In this document: one piece after another, positions 24,360 through 35,998 of the stretch
Position numbering within the stretch: position 1 is the stretch's first letter
Layout: every line of letters begins with the position of its first letter
Origin: Gnetum montanum
Taxonomy: Eukaryota > Streptophyta > Gnetopsida > Gnetales > Gnetaceae
Length of the DNA: 64,000 nucleotides
NCBI GenBank assembly: GCA_015680685.1
Contig: MNCI01006151.1
Span: forward strand, 253,348 to 317,347
Reading direction: 5' to 3'
Notes under the pieces: generated by a model
Database searches by the model: none
What the model saw: the letters and a program-made list of their open reading frames with translations, nothing else
Told to the model about the DNA's origin: nothing
Program-made: the position numbers and the translations under genes

Positions 24360-25620
24360 ATCTATCAAGGTGGTAGTTGCACTGGCTTATCTTGGCTCTA
24401 GGAAAGGTTTCACTTATTGGATGTTGACTAGTTGCTTTTTACTTGGGCTTTTAGGTTTGTAGATTAACATGGTCCTAGAGGAAAAGGTTTGATCAATTAC
24501 ATAAGGTTCCTCCCACAACATTTAAAATTTTATCTTTTGGGGTATATGTATGAGGTTCCAATAGAGAACCTTATCAACTAGTTGAAATGTTACTTTTCAT
24601 ATTTTGAGGTAATGACGTTGCTTATTAAATTCCTTGTACACCTCATTCAAAGATAGGGACACCAAACTATTTTCATCTAGCACAATCAAGTTGATCAATA
24701 TTTCTTTCTATGCTAGACTTAGGTTAATATTTGGATCACAGGCTATTGAGAGTGTATGGAGCTTGGACTAGATCGAGAGTATTGGAAGTTTTCCATACAC
24801 TAACTTGTAGATAGAGTAGCCAATAGGGAGTTTCCATATTGAGCAATAGGCCTAGAGGGCATCGTTGAGTTTGGTGCTCCAATATCTCCTATATTTGCTT
24901 ATGGTTCTTGTTAAGATCCTTGTGATCTATCAGTTAGTTACCTCTGCTTGACCATTGGCTTGGGGATGGTAGGATGTTGTTAATTTATGTTCAACCCCCA
25001 AGCGTTGCATCAACTTTCTAAAATTAGCACCTGTGAAATGAGTTCCATTGTCAGAAATTAGTGTGCATGGCATCCCAAACTTATTTATAAGATTTTGTTA
25101 TATAAATCTAACAATAGTGGATGTTGTACAATCAGTAACGGTTATTTCTTCTATCCATTTTGTGTAGTAGTCAACTCCTACAATGATATACGCCTTTTCA
25201 TTAGACATAGGTGTGATGGAACCCATAAAGTCAATGCCCTATATGTCAAAAGGCTTTAGTGATTGAATCCACTATTGAGGACCTTCCATTTGAGTAGTCA
25301 TCCCACCATCTTATTGACAATGTTTACAAGATCAGACAAACTAGTGGGCATCCTTGAAGATTATAGGCCAATAGTATTCTACCATTAAGATTTTTATGAC
25401 ATTGCATCTCCCTACATAGTGGCCTCTACAAGGCCCTTCATGAACATCCTGGAGAACGTGTAGTTGGTCTTCATCAAGGACACACCAATAAATTAGGCCA
25501 TCAACACACACCTTGTAGAGGTGTCCATTGATTTCTATGAAGTATTTTCCCCAATGAAGAAATGTTATCTTCTTTTTAAAGTCAAGATCTTGTGGCATCT
25601 TCTAAGTAAGAAGATAGGTG
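24360..25620 (-). pseudogene. Element B integrase
   Basis: Order on the minus strand: an HHCC zinc-finger region (25,598-25,310) with paired histidines in a GHYVGR context and CKHC; then the catalytic core with GIDFMG (first Asp, near 25,230), ISDNGTHF (second Asp, near 25,055) and NGQAEVTN (Glu, near 24,970); then a C-terminal part without a visible chromodomain. The acidic triad is retained although stops occur in the frame. It would insert the cDNA, giving the 5-bp duplications seen. Confidence 0.85.
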
Positions 25621-25721
25621 AGTATGCCATTGTACAATGTTGTTTTTGTAGGCATTTGGTCATTTAGCGCTCCTGTAAAGAGGTGTTCATCTGGAAACTG
25701 ATCAAAGAGTAGGTTCTCCTC

Positions 25722-26140
25722 CTATTTATTATCCCATCTTAAGTAAGAGAGGTGGGCAATGACCACATTCTCAGTCCCTTTTCGATGTACCATTGTGAGA
25801 TCGAATTCCTGTAAGATCAAGAGCCACTGTATGATATGAGGGTTCATCATTGGCTTGTTCATGAGAAGGAAGATTGCACTATGGTCTATGTGCACAAATA
25901 CTTTGTAGCCAAGCACATAATGCCTAAAATTTTCAAGAGCATACACCACTACCATTAGTTCCTTCACTATGGTAGTGTAATTTAATTATGCATCCACAAT
26001 GCTTTGACCCACGCAGTGGATGTAGTATGGGTGTTTCTTATCAACCAGCTGCATGAGCATAGCTCCCAGGGCATAGTTAGATGCATCCATCATGATGTAA
26101 AATGGTTTGAACCAGTCTAGTGCTCATAGAATTAGTGTTT
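25722..26140 (-). pseudogene. Element B RNase H
   Basis: The open part (25,967-25,722) begins MKELMVVVYALENFRHYVLG and continues into a VFVHIDHSA segment and a LL-EFD-x-x-x-HRKG-x-x-N segment, the usual end of gypsy RNase H. It lies between RT and integrase. Confidence 0.85.
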
Positions 26141-26369
26141 CTATGAGTTTCTCCTTTAACTATTAGAATACTTATTCACATTCCCTGGTCTAGATGAAAG
26201 GTGCATCTTTCTTTGTAAGCTCTACTAATAGTTTTTCGATCTTAGAGAAATTCTCTATGAATCATTGGTAGTAGCCAGTGTGTACAAGGAATGACTGAAC
26301 ATCTTTAATGATTTCTAGTTGGTAGGTTATTCCTTGGATGACCCTTATTTTCTCAAGGTCTACATTAAT

Positions 26370-26930
26370 CCCTTTTTTAGTCATTTTATGCCCTAGTGCA
26401 ATGTCTTCTTAGACTATGAGATGGCTCTTTTGCCAAATGAGTCGCAGATTTATTTCCACACATCTTTTTAGTACTTACTCAAGGTGGTTCAAGGCTTGCT
26501 CAAATTTTCTCCATAGGTGGAGAAGTTATCCATGAAGACTTCCACACCACTACCAATATTCTTCTAGAAGATGCTAAAGACTAGGTGTTAAAATGTTGTA
26601 GGGGCATTGCATAGACCAAATGGCATCTTACAATATGCAAAAGTCCCCCAAGGACTTGTGAATGTTTTCTTGGCCTAATCTTATAGCATAATTTGGATTT
26701 GGTTATAGCCACTATAACCATCCAAGTAGCTATAATAGCAATGCTTGGAGATAGTGTCCAATACTTGGTTCACAAATGGCAATGGAAATTGATCTTTAAA
26801 TGTTGTCATGTTCAACAACCTGAAGTCGATGCAGACCTACCACTTGCCACCTTCCTTTGGCAGGATTACAAGTGGGCTAATCCACTTACTATCTACGATG
26901 GAATAGATAAACCTTAAGGAGTTGTTCTAT
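26370..26930 (-). pseudogene. Element B reverse transcriptase, catalytic box damaged
   Basis: RT blocks in order on the minus strand: W-SPLVILPK, VCIDFRLLN, FPLPFVNQVLD, DGYNGYNQI, PFGLCNAPTTF and EVFMDNFSTYG. The last is the Y/F-x-DD box, here FMDN at 26,536-26,525 with the second Asp replaced by Asn, which should abolish polymerase activity. Several stops interrupt the frame. The motif style is that of non-chromodomain gypsy elements (Athila/Tat side). Confidence 0.85.
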
Positions 26931-27629
26931 TTCCTCCTTGATGATCTACTTCAATTTGGGGTTCAACCATCTCTATGACTACCTTCGTGTCTTCATGGCT
27001 AGGTTAGTGTAAATGCAATGTTGGCATATCCTTGGATCTATTCTTGTTAGCTCAAAATATGACCAAGAAAAGGCTATTGGTAATTTTTTAACCACCTCTA
27101 ATAGCCTTTCTTTTTTTTAGGAGCAAGTTTGGCATTTATTATGACTAGTTTATCATTATTTAAGAATGCATACTTCATGCTAGTTGGTAGAGTTTTCAAC
27201 TCTAGGGGCTTCTGCTTAAAGTTATCAGGGATTTCCAACACTCCCCAACAAGTATTATCATTTTCATCATCAAAGAGTTGGTAATGAACTTGTTCAAGTT
27301 CTTCCATGCCTTCAACATAAGCACATGTTAGGCTTTCAGTTGGTTCCATGCATAATGTGCTACTTTTTGAGTCACAACTCTCAACCACTAGGCGTCCTCC
27401 TATTTTGTGGTTACTGCATACAAACACTATTGAATATTTGTTTCTTGTGCACATTGATTACATGCTTTAATGTATGTAATTTTGATGAACCAAATATTTT
27501 GCACATAATTCCACTCATTATCACTATACATGATGCATGGAATATGCTTCTTCTCCAACCATTCAAATTCATTTTCCTTGGAGATTTCCAAGGAGAGATT
27601 CCTTATGCCCATTCGCATATCGACCGTTC

Positions 27630-28088
27630 TTAACCATGCTCTTTCCATAATGATTGGAAGTTGCCTTTGCAATTCTCAACCTTGATCATCAAAAAATCAA
27701 TACGATAGAACCACCCACAAACTGTGGTCACAATGTCCTCTACTAACCTCAAAGGAAAAGTACTTGACTGGTCTACCAATTCCAAATGAATGTTGTTTTT
27801 CTTGAGATATGGTAGGTTCCAAGTTTTGCACATGTCATGGGATATGAGGTTGACACTAGAACTAGAATCAAGAAGAGCCTTGCATGGCTCATGTCCAATA
27901 ATTTGCAGGTAAATGATTAGACTTCCTAGATCAAATCGTTTCATGGGAAGATGACAAGCCTTGATCCAAATGAAAACAACATGAGTTAACATCATAGTAT
28001 AGATCTGAGGTGGCATTTTGTTTGAAGGACACTCGAAGGTGTTCGATGCAGAGGATGAGGGTGTTGGAGATGTAGGGTAGCTAGCCAC
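27630..28088 (-). pseudogene. Element B aspartic protease with flanking gag-pro linker
   Basis: A 152-codon open stretch contains KALLDSSSSVNLIS (active-site Asp codon at 27,869-27,867; the usual Gly two positions later is Ser), then a W-NLPYLKK segment, an ILV-rich flap region and VCGWFYRIDFLMI. It corresponds to the protease of D at about 60,244. Downstream (27,454-27,098) is an open linker of 118 codons leading to RT. Confidence 0.75.
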
Positions 28089-28599
28089 ATCAAGTTGTGA
28101 TGGTTTAGGAGGACTATTGGATTAGAAAAAAGGTTATTTCCTAGATCAATTGTCTAAATCACATGGCTGGAAGATCATATGTCAATGTATAGCCCTTGTG
28201 GCATTTCATTGCTGCAACTATGAGAGATTCTGCCCTGCATGGACAAAGCAGGAGGTAACTGGGTGGAGCCTGGAGGGACATGTTTTGATGGATGCAAAGA
28301 ATGGTATGGATATGGGTTTTCTCCTTGAGTAGATGGTGAATGTGTTCAGTGGTACTTTGGAGGGTAATAGTTATGCTGAAATGAAGCATGGTTTGTAAAA
28401 CTTCTTGGAGAGACAAGTTGTTGAACATAGTACTCATATGGATCTAGTTGCCTATATGGATATTGCTGCCTTGGTAGCAGCATTCCCCACAATTGTAATT
28501 GGTGCCATTGCTAGTATTGTTCATATGGTTGTGGTGGAGCTCCACTTGGGTAGTAAGCCTGTTGTTGTTGGTGGAACTGTCTTGGATTGCCTTGAGGAT

Positions 28600-30462
28600 A
28601 AGGCAATCATCTAGGTGCTTACCTATGTGCTAATCGAGGATTCAATGTGTACACCCCAGACTCTTGTAAGTGTGATACCACAGGGCAACATTCCTTTGAA
28701 TGTTCGTATTGACAAATGTCACAACCAGCATCTTCTTTGGAGTGTATCTCTACAACTTCCTCTACGGCAATAACTTTGCCCTTACCTCTTTAGTAGGTAC
28801 ATTTAGCTTCTTTTCACCTCTTGTAGTTATGATCACTATTTTTCTCTTTGGATTCTTTAGCAATCTTCATAGTAGTTTGGAATTTTTCATCCAAAGAGTC
28901 CAATAATTTATCAATTTTTTCCAAAATATCATAAATAGATTTTTGGATGGGAAAGGTTTTTCTATTCACCACTTCATTGAGTGGTGACTCCTCCTCATCA
29001 CAAAATTGGACCTCCCATTTCCTGATGGAAGGTTTCCTATTATACTCTTTCATACTTTTCCTTTTTCACAACTCACATTCTTCTTTTGCAACCTACTCTA
29101 TTAGACCTTGGGTCTAATGAGCTCTTAGTTTAGACAATCTTCCTTGGGCATACATCCCAAAAGTTCTTCCAATTTCTACTTTGAGCCCATCTATGATGTG
29201 GTGAAGTTGTTCCCTCTAAGAATAACCATGGTCAAGGCATTGGTGTAAGAGTAAATAATATCTACCCATATCAGCATCCAAGGGTTCATTTGTTCCTTAT
29301 TTCCATCCTTGGATCTGCCTCCTCAGATTAGACACTCTAGAGTACATTTGATATTTGTCATTGAATAGCTCCAACATGGTACTCCATCTATGAATAGATT
29401 CTAACTCCAAGGACCAGCACCAACCTTCGACTTCCTTGATGAGTGTCCTAGGAAATAGCTTGAGTTTTTGCCATTCATTCTCTATGTTCAGTAAGGCACA
29501 AGCATCATGGAAATCCTGTAGATGTGTCTATGGATCAAATTTGTATTCGCCTCAAATCTTGGGATATTATTCATGTCTAAGCACTTGATTTGACTATCTT
29601 TCATATGCCTGGTTGGTATTCTAACTACCTCTGTAATGTCAAGCATACTTCTATTCACCAACAAAGGTTCCTCATCATGATTGTGTCAATGATGTTGATG
29701 ATAGTTCTTGCCACCTCTACATTCTCAATGGCCTTGATGATCATTATTGTCTTGTTGATCATCCTCATCAAGATTATTTTGACAAAGACTTCTATGATAA
29801 CTAACAAATGAAGAGGAATGTCCAGAACTGGATGAAGAGGATGGAGAGGAAGATGGACCATCACTACCACCACGGTGTTAAAAACCATGATTCTGCTCAT
29901 TATGACCACTATCCTTAGATCCCTTGTTATTGTGATGTTTGCTCAAGTTCCTACCTTGACTTTCACTTTTTTCCAAACCTATTTTATGAATGGTTGATTG
30001 CAGGTTCAGGGTCACACCCTCATTACCAACAACAAGGGATGGAGAATCTTGATGTTGAGAACCTTCAAAGGGAGGATCCTCATTGTCATCTTGATCTAGT
30101 AAGAATAAGGGATTAGTGAAATGTTTCCCCTTTGTAGCCTCATGGTGCTTCTCTTGATGTCAATCTCACTTGCATTATGTTTCAATGGGATGGTAGTCCC
30201 AAGTGTCATAACCATTCACAACATATTCCTCATGAAGATCTAAGATACCCAACTTTTTAAGGGTTTGAAATAACATCCTAGGCACAGATCGATCAGGAGG
30301 CAAGATGATGTTTCCCTCCATATCATGCCATCGTAGTTGTTCATCTTGATGTAGGATGAAGGTAAACTTTAGTACATACTCATCTAGATGAGTATATACC
30401 ACCTTGCACTCTTGTGGGATCGACAATTTGACATCTTCTCACCTATGAGAAGAAGAAGACAT
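28600..30462 (-). pseudogene. gag: Element B gag
   Basis: ATG at 30,462 (MSSSSHR) leads, after one stop, into a conserved N-terminal segment (30,426-30,175) that matches element D (HLDFTFIFHQDKQMR). The capsid-like core at about 29,600-29,100 has KCLDMNNIPRF, a KLKLFP-type helix, LRRQIQGWKQGTNEPLD and HHIIDGLK-TFGMYAQGRLSKL, parallel to A and D. A zinc knuckle CDICQYEHSKECC (C-x2-C-x3-H-x4-C) is intact near 28,720, followed by a Tyr/Pro/Gln-rich tail. The frame is interrupted many times. Confidence 0.85.
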
Positions 30463-30597
30463 TTCAAAATATGAAATAAAACATCAATTTTCTTTTATAA
30501 TTCTATGTATAGTAGGAATGATATTGACCTTGAGGTTCATACAATGATATTAATGGTATTCACTAAACCTAAATAGTACATGTTTCAACAAACAAAG

Positions 30598-30615
30598 TCC
30601 CCAACAACGGTGCCG
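30598..30615 (-). promoter_or_regulatory. Primer binding site of element B (tRNA-Asp type)
   Basis: The minus-strand 18-mer next to the LTR differs from the tRNA-Asp complement at four positions, mostly transitions. Confidence 0.8.
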
Positions 30616-30616
30616 A

Positions 30617-31555
30617 TGATAAGTGGCGAGGTACCCCTACATCCAACCATATGAATCACAGAGCATTCACTCACAATCTGGTCAAGTTCCATGGACTTTA
30701 TAGTTTCTGGTGCACTAGTCTTTTAGGAAGTGAATCTTTCCTTAGGGTCATTCATTGTCTTCCCAATTACACTTGTGAGATATACTGGTATGGTTAAGTA
30801 CAATTAAGGCATTTGATCTTTATCATTTTGTATTTTATGATTTTGGTGTTTAAAGAGAGATAAAGTAATTAGATTAACTAATTTAATTTAACTAATTAAC
30901 TAGTATCTAAGTATTCCTAACATAAGCATCTAGTCCCACTTTTTGCACATGTCCTAAACTCACATATCCACTACTAGACTACCAAGCTCTATGCTACTGG
31001 GCGTACCAAGTAATAACACTGCTAAGATTACCAAGCGATGCTCAAAGCAATCATACTTATGTGTTTAATCTATCTAGCTTATCTTGCTTAATTATTTCAT
31101 TAGCCTAATTACTGGAAAAATTTAATAAATAATTGAAAACATTAAATTTATAAATAAAATAGTTAATCTATCTAGAATGCTACAAGGTTTATCAAAAAGC
31201 TCGCCTTTATTGTTGTAAACACTATCATGCTTAGGTACAACAATGTTCGAATAAAGATTCATACACTCAATGACTCTTGCTACAGGCACTCGGGAAAATA
31301 TTCTAACCCTCAAATGGAAAAAGTGTAAGAACTCTGCTACTACTACTACAAGACATGCCATAAATGTGGCTGATGAGCATGTATTTATAAACTAGGATAA
31401 ACCCTTGCATTGACGGGACCACGTTGATGTAATTGACTATGTCAATGAAGCCTCGTCAATTAGGCCTAGTCAATAGGGCCATGTCGACGTAATAGACTAT
31501 GTCAATGAGGCCTCATCGATGTGGTCCAGTCAACGCAACACACCAAAACTCATCA
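30617..31555 (-). repeat. 5' LTR of element B (939 bp)
   Basis: Pairs with 18,131-19,058 at roughly 88 percent identity by eye in the first 260 bp. TATA box on the minus strand (TTTATA on plus at 31,384-31,389) with a GGCC/GTCAA repeat cluster immediately upstream (31,405-31,545). Confidence 0.95.
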
Positions 31556-31599
31556 AATGTCAAAATCAAAACCAAATCTCACCATATAGGAATGCCTCC

Positions 31600-32830
31600 A
31601 TCACTTAAAGTAGAATGTGACAAAGAAATTGATAATCCTTTAGAAAAGAAGTTAATACAACCAAGCAACAACATTTTTTTTATGTTGCATTCTACCTCAA
31701 CAAACATGTAGAACATGTTAGAGGAAAAAAGAGGTTAGTGGTCAACGATAAACCTCTAAATGATTAGAAAAAGCCAGTTCAACATCCTATTCCAAACAAG
31801 GATGATTTATTCCAGAGACTTCTATAAAACTTCGATCTAAAGTCTAAATTTTGGTAGATATAGATGCACCCTGAAGATAGATGAAAAATGGTATTAACTA
31901 TTTCTAGCAACCTCTATGAATGGATGGTGTTACCGTTCAACATTAAAATTTCCCCATCCATATTTACAATGATGTATGGATCAAATGTTTAGTAATTATA
32001 ATTTTAATTTAGTCTATATAGATGATATTCTAATAATGCGTTAAAACTAGAACAACACTTAGAACACCTCCAAATATTCTAATAACTTATAGATGAAAAT
32101 GGTCTTGTGCTTTCTCTAACAAAAATGACAATCACACAAGATACAATCCAATTTCTAGGTCTTGAGATTCAAGATGGAAAAATTACTCTACAACCCCATA
32201 TCCTTAAATCTATAAAAAAAATTCCATTGAAATAAGAGATAAAACACAGCTTCAAAGATTTCTTGGTTATGTCAACTATGTCTCTAGATTTTATGAAGAT
32301 CTAGTGGTACATAAAAAATTTCTAAATGAACAATTAGGAGAAAATCCTCCGCTATGAACATAAACACATACAATCTTCTTAACAAAAATCAAGGATAAGT
32401 GCAAAAATCTCCCATTCTTGAGACTTCTGAGTAATGAATAACTTATCCTAGAAACCAACACATCAAACAAATTCTAGGATGCTAGTCTAAAAGAAATAAA
32501 AGATAATTTCACCACATTTGCAGGAATGCCTCTGGAAAAATTACTAACGCACAATTAAAATACCATAGCACTCATAAATAATTATTAGGTATCATCAAAG
32601 GTGTTGAAAATTTTAGATTATTTCTACATAATACTCATTTTATTATTCGAAGTGATCTTAAACATTTTGATAAGTATCTTAGTAGAAAGACTTTAAACAA
32701 GGTTGCCCATACCAAACTAATTAGATGGCCATAATATCTTGCTAATTTCAATTTTACCACTAAATTTATAAATGGTAAGCATAATAATTTAGTTGACTTC
32801 CTCACAAGAGAGTATCAACTCTCTTGATTT
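31600..32830 (+). pseudogene. EPRV copy 2: reverse transcriptase and RNase H
   Basis: The RT finger and palm blocks can be followed through several frameshifts. The catalytic YIDD box is intact at 32,015-32,026. The RNase H part ends near 32,826 with the caulimovirid-type pattern of an LIRW segment, an FNG-x-x-N segment and a DFLTRE segment. This C-terminal signature, together with the absence of integrase after RNase H, is the best evidence for Caulimoviridae over an LTR retrotransposon. Not functional. Confidence 0.8.
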
Positions 32831-33820
32831 TCTTTATTATCCTATTTGATGTTCTTGTACAAGTTTGTTAATAAGAGAAGGCTAAACTCATAGATCTTCT
32901 AAGCAACTTAGATGCTATGAGCTAAAAGAATTTCAAATGGCCATCCTTCTTTATGAAGGTTTATCAAGACCAATGGAAAATAAGCTATGAATGGTTTATT
33001 TATTTTTTACATCAAACATTAACACATTCAAAGGTATGGTCCTTCATCCAATCATAGTAATAACTGGATAAAATATCAACAATCCCCTTTGGATGTTTAC
33101 CATATTGAACTTAATCCTTGGCTCCTTTCTAATCAATAATTTTGAAAATGGTGGGCCTCTTTTGACCATACTCCAATCTACTATCACCCAACTTATCCTA
33201 CCCACATGTATGATTATTGAAATGAACCAAATGGTGATTATCTGTTCTATGGTAATCTTGAAGCTTGTAATGCCTACAAGGAAAGGTTGGTGCTCCTCCA
33301 AGCTATTATCTTACCTCCTACATAACAAGGCATCTTGGTTGGAATGCTTCACACAAATTTTTCTATTTCCATGATGTCTTCATTAGTAATCAACATGACA
33401 TCAATTATTGTTGTAATGTGCACTCCTTGTATGCTCAAACTCTCTAGCTAAGCAATCTTGATCACAAAGTTCAAAGCATGCACAATTATAGACGAAGACA
33501 TGAGCTCAAGTACATCCATGGTGAGCCTACCTCTCCACTCAATCCCAATATTTGGAACTCACTACCACTAGATGATGAAGTAGGATCACATAGTAGCTAT
33601 GATTCTGCTGGTGACTCTTAACATGACCATTCATTGTTCCCACCATGTACAATTAGATTTTTTGTTATCTTCTTTTATTGTAGCCACCACTATATATAGT
33701 AAGATTCTTTGTTATCTTACTTTTCTAAAGGCTACTTATATAAAGCTACTTTTGAGTTGAAAAACCATTAATGAGTTGTAATGCACTATAGTATAGTGCC
33801 CTAAGGTCTTTGGCATCAAC

Positions 33821-33828
33821 TATATAAG
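33821..33828 (+). promoter_or_regulatory. EPRV copy 2: TATA box of the intergenic promoter
   Basis: TATATAAG in a context shared with copy 1, about 220 bases before the degenerate primer site region. Confidence 0.65.
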
Positions 33829-34060
33829 AATGTAATATACATCACTAGAAGGCATTAGTTCAAAGAGATCTCTAGTGAAGCTCCTTGCTCTTACAAAGAA
33901 TTCCTACTTCAAGAATCCCTCGGCATTGGCTTGTATCTACAAGAGTGATCTCAAGCAATGCATTTTTCTCCCTAAAAGCATATCTTACTGTGAATAATAT
34001 AAGCCTATGTGTTATGTTATGTTTATGAGCTTTATGATCTTTGCAATATGGACAAGCATT

Positions 34061-35940
34061 TATATCAACTCTCCATTTGTTGCATGTAGGGAACAAAGTC
34101 TTTGATATCTTTTAGGGTTACTTTGAGGAATTTCTCTCAAAATTCATCATCATAATCTATCTTGTTACCTATAAATTTCTTGGTTATTTCACTAGTGAAT
34201 TGTATAGGTGGTCGATCTAGGAGCTAATTTTTCATATTAGGAGATATTTGATTTAATCATCTCCATAGATTTCCAACAAAATTAAAGACATAGTTTTGCA
34301 TCTCGTGTTTTGGTGTCTTTCATTCTAAAACTACTTGTTGGTTGATAGCTCCATTAATTCGATCAATCAGCTTTTGTCTATCTATGGGTTCTAAATCATC
34401 CATACAATACTTTGGATCCTTTTCACTCATTAGTCGTGATGTTACCTATGGATAGTCTTTAGTAAGAACAACTAGTTGTTCCTATTCTCCTTGTTTCTCA
34501 TAATATTCTTCATAGTCATGATCCATTACTTGTGAGGATTCTTCATTATTATTGATTAATTTTTCCTTTGCCTTTTGTTCCTTAGTAAATCTAGTTTTAG
34601 ATTGATTGGCTTTAGAATTTTTCTATGATGGAAAGTCTACGTTAGTACCATATGTGGGTATAGTGGTTATAGTGCTTTGTGTAGTAGAGCTTTCTACTCT
34701 TTGTTTGGGGATCCACTTTTGTACCATAGAACTAATTTCTCTAATGTCTTGTTCTAATTTTGTAATTTCTTTGAGACATTTAACTATGTTAGACAAGGTA
34801 GAATTTATGTGAGCATTTGCCCAATTTTGTAGTTTTATTATGTCTGCAAGTGGATCTGTTGAATATTTTTGGTGCATAAAGTATGGCCTTTCTGTGGGCT
34901 ATTCTACAGGTTTTTCTTATTTGGTTGAGTTGATACATGGGACAAATTCTTTGTTAGAGTCATCTTTCGAACTTGCAGTATTTACACTTATGTTCAGCAA
35001 GGCGTCGCATTATGCATAATGGTAAGAAGATACATGTCTAGTAGCAGAGGGATGTCTACAAGTTGAATCTATTGATTGTCAAACCTTAACTCAATTTCTT
35101 CTACTTATTTTGAACTTTCTCCCATGAGTAATTCTTTAGAATCTACAATTATCCCTAATTCTATGAATAAGGCTCTCAATTGTTTTTTAGTACAGTCTTC
35201 AATGTTTGGTTATGGTCCTGAATTATTGATCCTAAAAGACTGTCAACTAGCAACAAGGATAGTAGGCGGTGTAGGTAGTATATTTTTATGTTGGTCAAGA
35301 ACATTTTCTATTGCAAAAGGATCACGTTCTGTAAACTTTGGTTTTTTCAGTTTTACTCTATAACACTTCTTTCTAGAACTCATAGTTCTTCTTGGGATGA
35401 AGTCATAAAAGTCTTCTAAGACATCACCTATTTTAGGGTAGATGGTGTGGATTACGAGATCTTCTGTATTTATTTCTGAGTGATATTCTATGTTGGTGGA
35501 TCTTATTGAGATACACTCTTGACCAAAAGGAAGCAAAGCTCTAATGCTCGTTTTAGAGAATAATTTAAAACATAGTGCAATTCCTATTGTTGCATAAATG
35601 CTTCCATAGGTCATGCCAACATTAATATAAACTATTAATATTAATGCATTATATAAGTTTTTATCTCTAAGTGATATTGTAAAGTTTGGTAAAGTTACTA
35701 CTAGGGCATCTCACTCGAGCCTTCCTTTGGCTTATGTAATGATCATATCTTTGAGAATTTTAAATTTTTTATCTACTAAGCCAACTCAATAAGGGTTTTG
35801 TAGGGTATAGTTGAATTGGGGGTGAAGGTTTATGTCAAGTTCAACAATATGGACATAATTGTGGATCTTTTTAATTATTTCCCTTAGTGGATAATAATGG
35901 GTCATTGTTGTTTTATCTTTATAACATCTTTATATAAATT
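34061..35940 (-). mobile_element. EPRV copy 3: movement-protein-like and front of coat-protein-like region
   Basis: Read right to left: ATG at 35,905, a movement-protein-like region with a 123-codon open part (35,614-35,243), then the start of the coat-protein-like region (34,877-34,623) and on to about 34,083, where it breaks inside the coat protein. It matches copy 1 in the same orientation and copy 2 in inverted orientation, and is the best preserved copy of the movement-protein-like region. Its right end lies within 60 bases of the primer site of LTR element C. Confidence 0.75.
35243..35905 (-). pseudogene. EPRV copy 3: movement-protein-like region
   Basis: Begins with an open ATG at 35,905 and, with few interruptions, keeps a beta-strand-rich pattern with ALCFKLFSK and a basic segment near its end. 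Assignment is by gene order: first protein gene after the tRNA-Met site in copy 1 and directly before the coat-protein-like region. If functional it would mediate cell-to-cell movement at plasmodesmata. The copy is defective. Confidence 0.5.
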
Positions 35941-35979
35941 CACAATCTATTCCTAATAAGCACACTTAGCTAAACTAAA

Positions 35980-35997
35980 TCCCCGACAATGGCGCCA
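35980..35997 (-). promoter_or_regulatory. Primer binding site of element C (tRNA-Asp type)
   Basis: On the minus strand TGGCGCCATTGTCGGGGA differs from the tRNA-Asp complement at two positions, the best preserved site in the window, one base from the LTR. Confidence 0.9.
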
Positions 35998-35998
35998 A

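Larger units (their letters stand above)
18131..31555 (-). mobile_element. Element B: complete Athila/Tat-like Ty3/gypsy retrotransposon with downstream ORF (13.4 kb)
   Basis: Bounded by two LTRs (928 and 939 bp) and an exact 5-bp duplication. In transcription order: 5' LTR (31,555-30,617), tRNA-Asp-type primer site, gag from ATG 30,462, protease, reverse transcriptase, RNase H, integrase, a 2.2-kb spacer, a downstream ORF of about 940 codons, purine tract and 3' LTR. All genes have stops or frameshifts. By eye the first 260 bp of the LTRs differ at about 31 positions, mostly transitions, so the insertion is old. It sits inside EPRV copy 2, which must be older still. The extra ORF after integrase and the tRNA-Asp primer site are features of the Athila/Tat group. 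Confidence 0.95.
31556..34060 (+). mobile_element. EPRV copy 2, right part (RT to intergenic region)
   Basis: Begins with the right-hand target duplication AATGT (31,556-31,560). It continues copy 2 through reverse transcriptase, RNase H, an unassigned tail region (about 32,930-33,620) and the viral intergenic region with TATATAAG at 33,821-33,828. The region expected to hold the tRNA-Met site (34,040-34,060) is degenerate and forms the junction with copy 3. Confidence 0.8.

Noticed and set aside
29590-29909. Hydrophobic open frames on both strands near 29.6-29.9 kb as a membrane protein
   Set aside because: They are low-complexity Met/Ile/His readings of the gag middle region in wrong frames.
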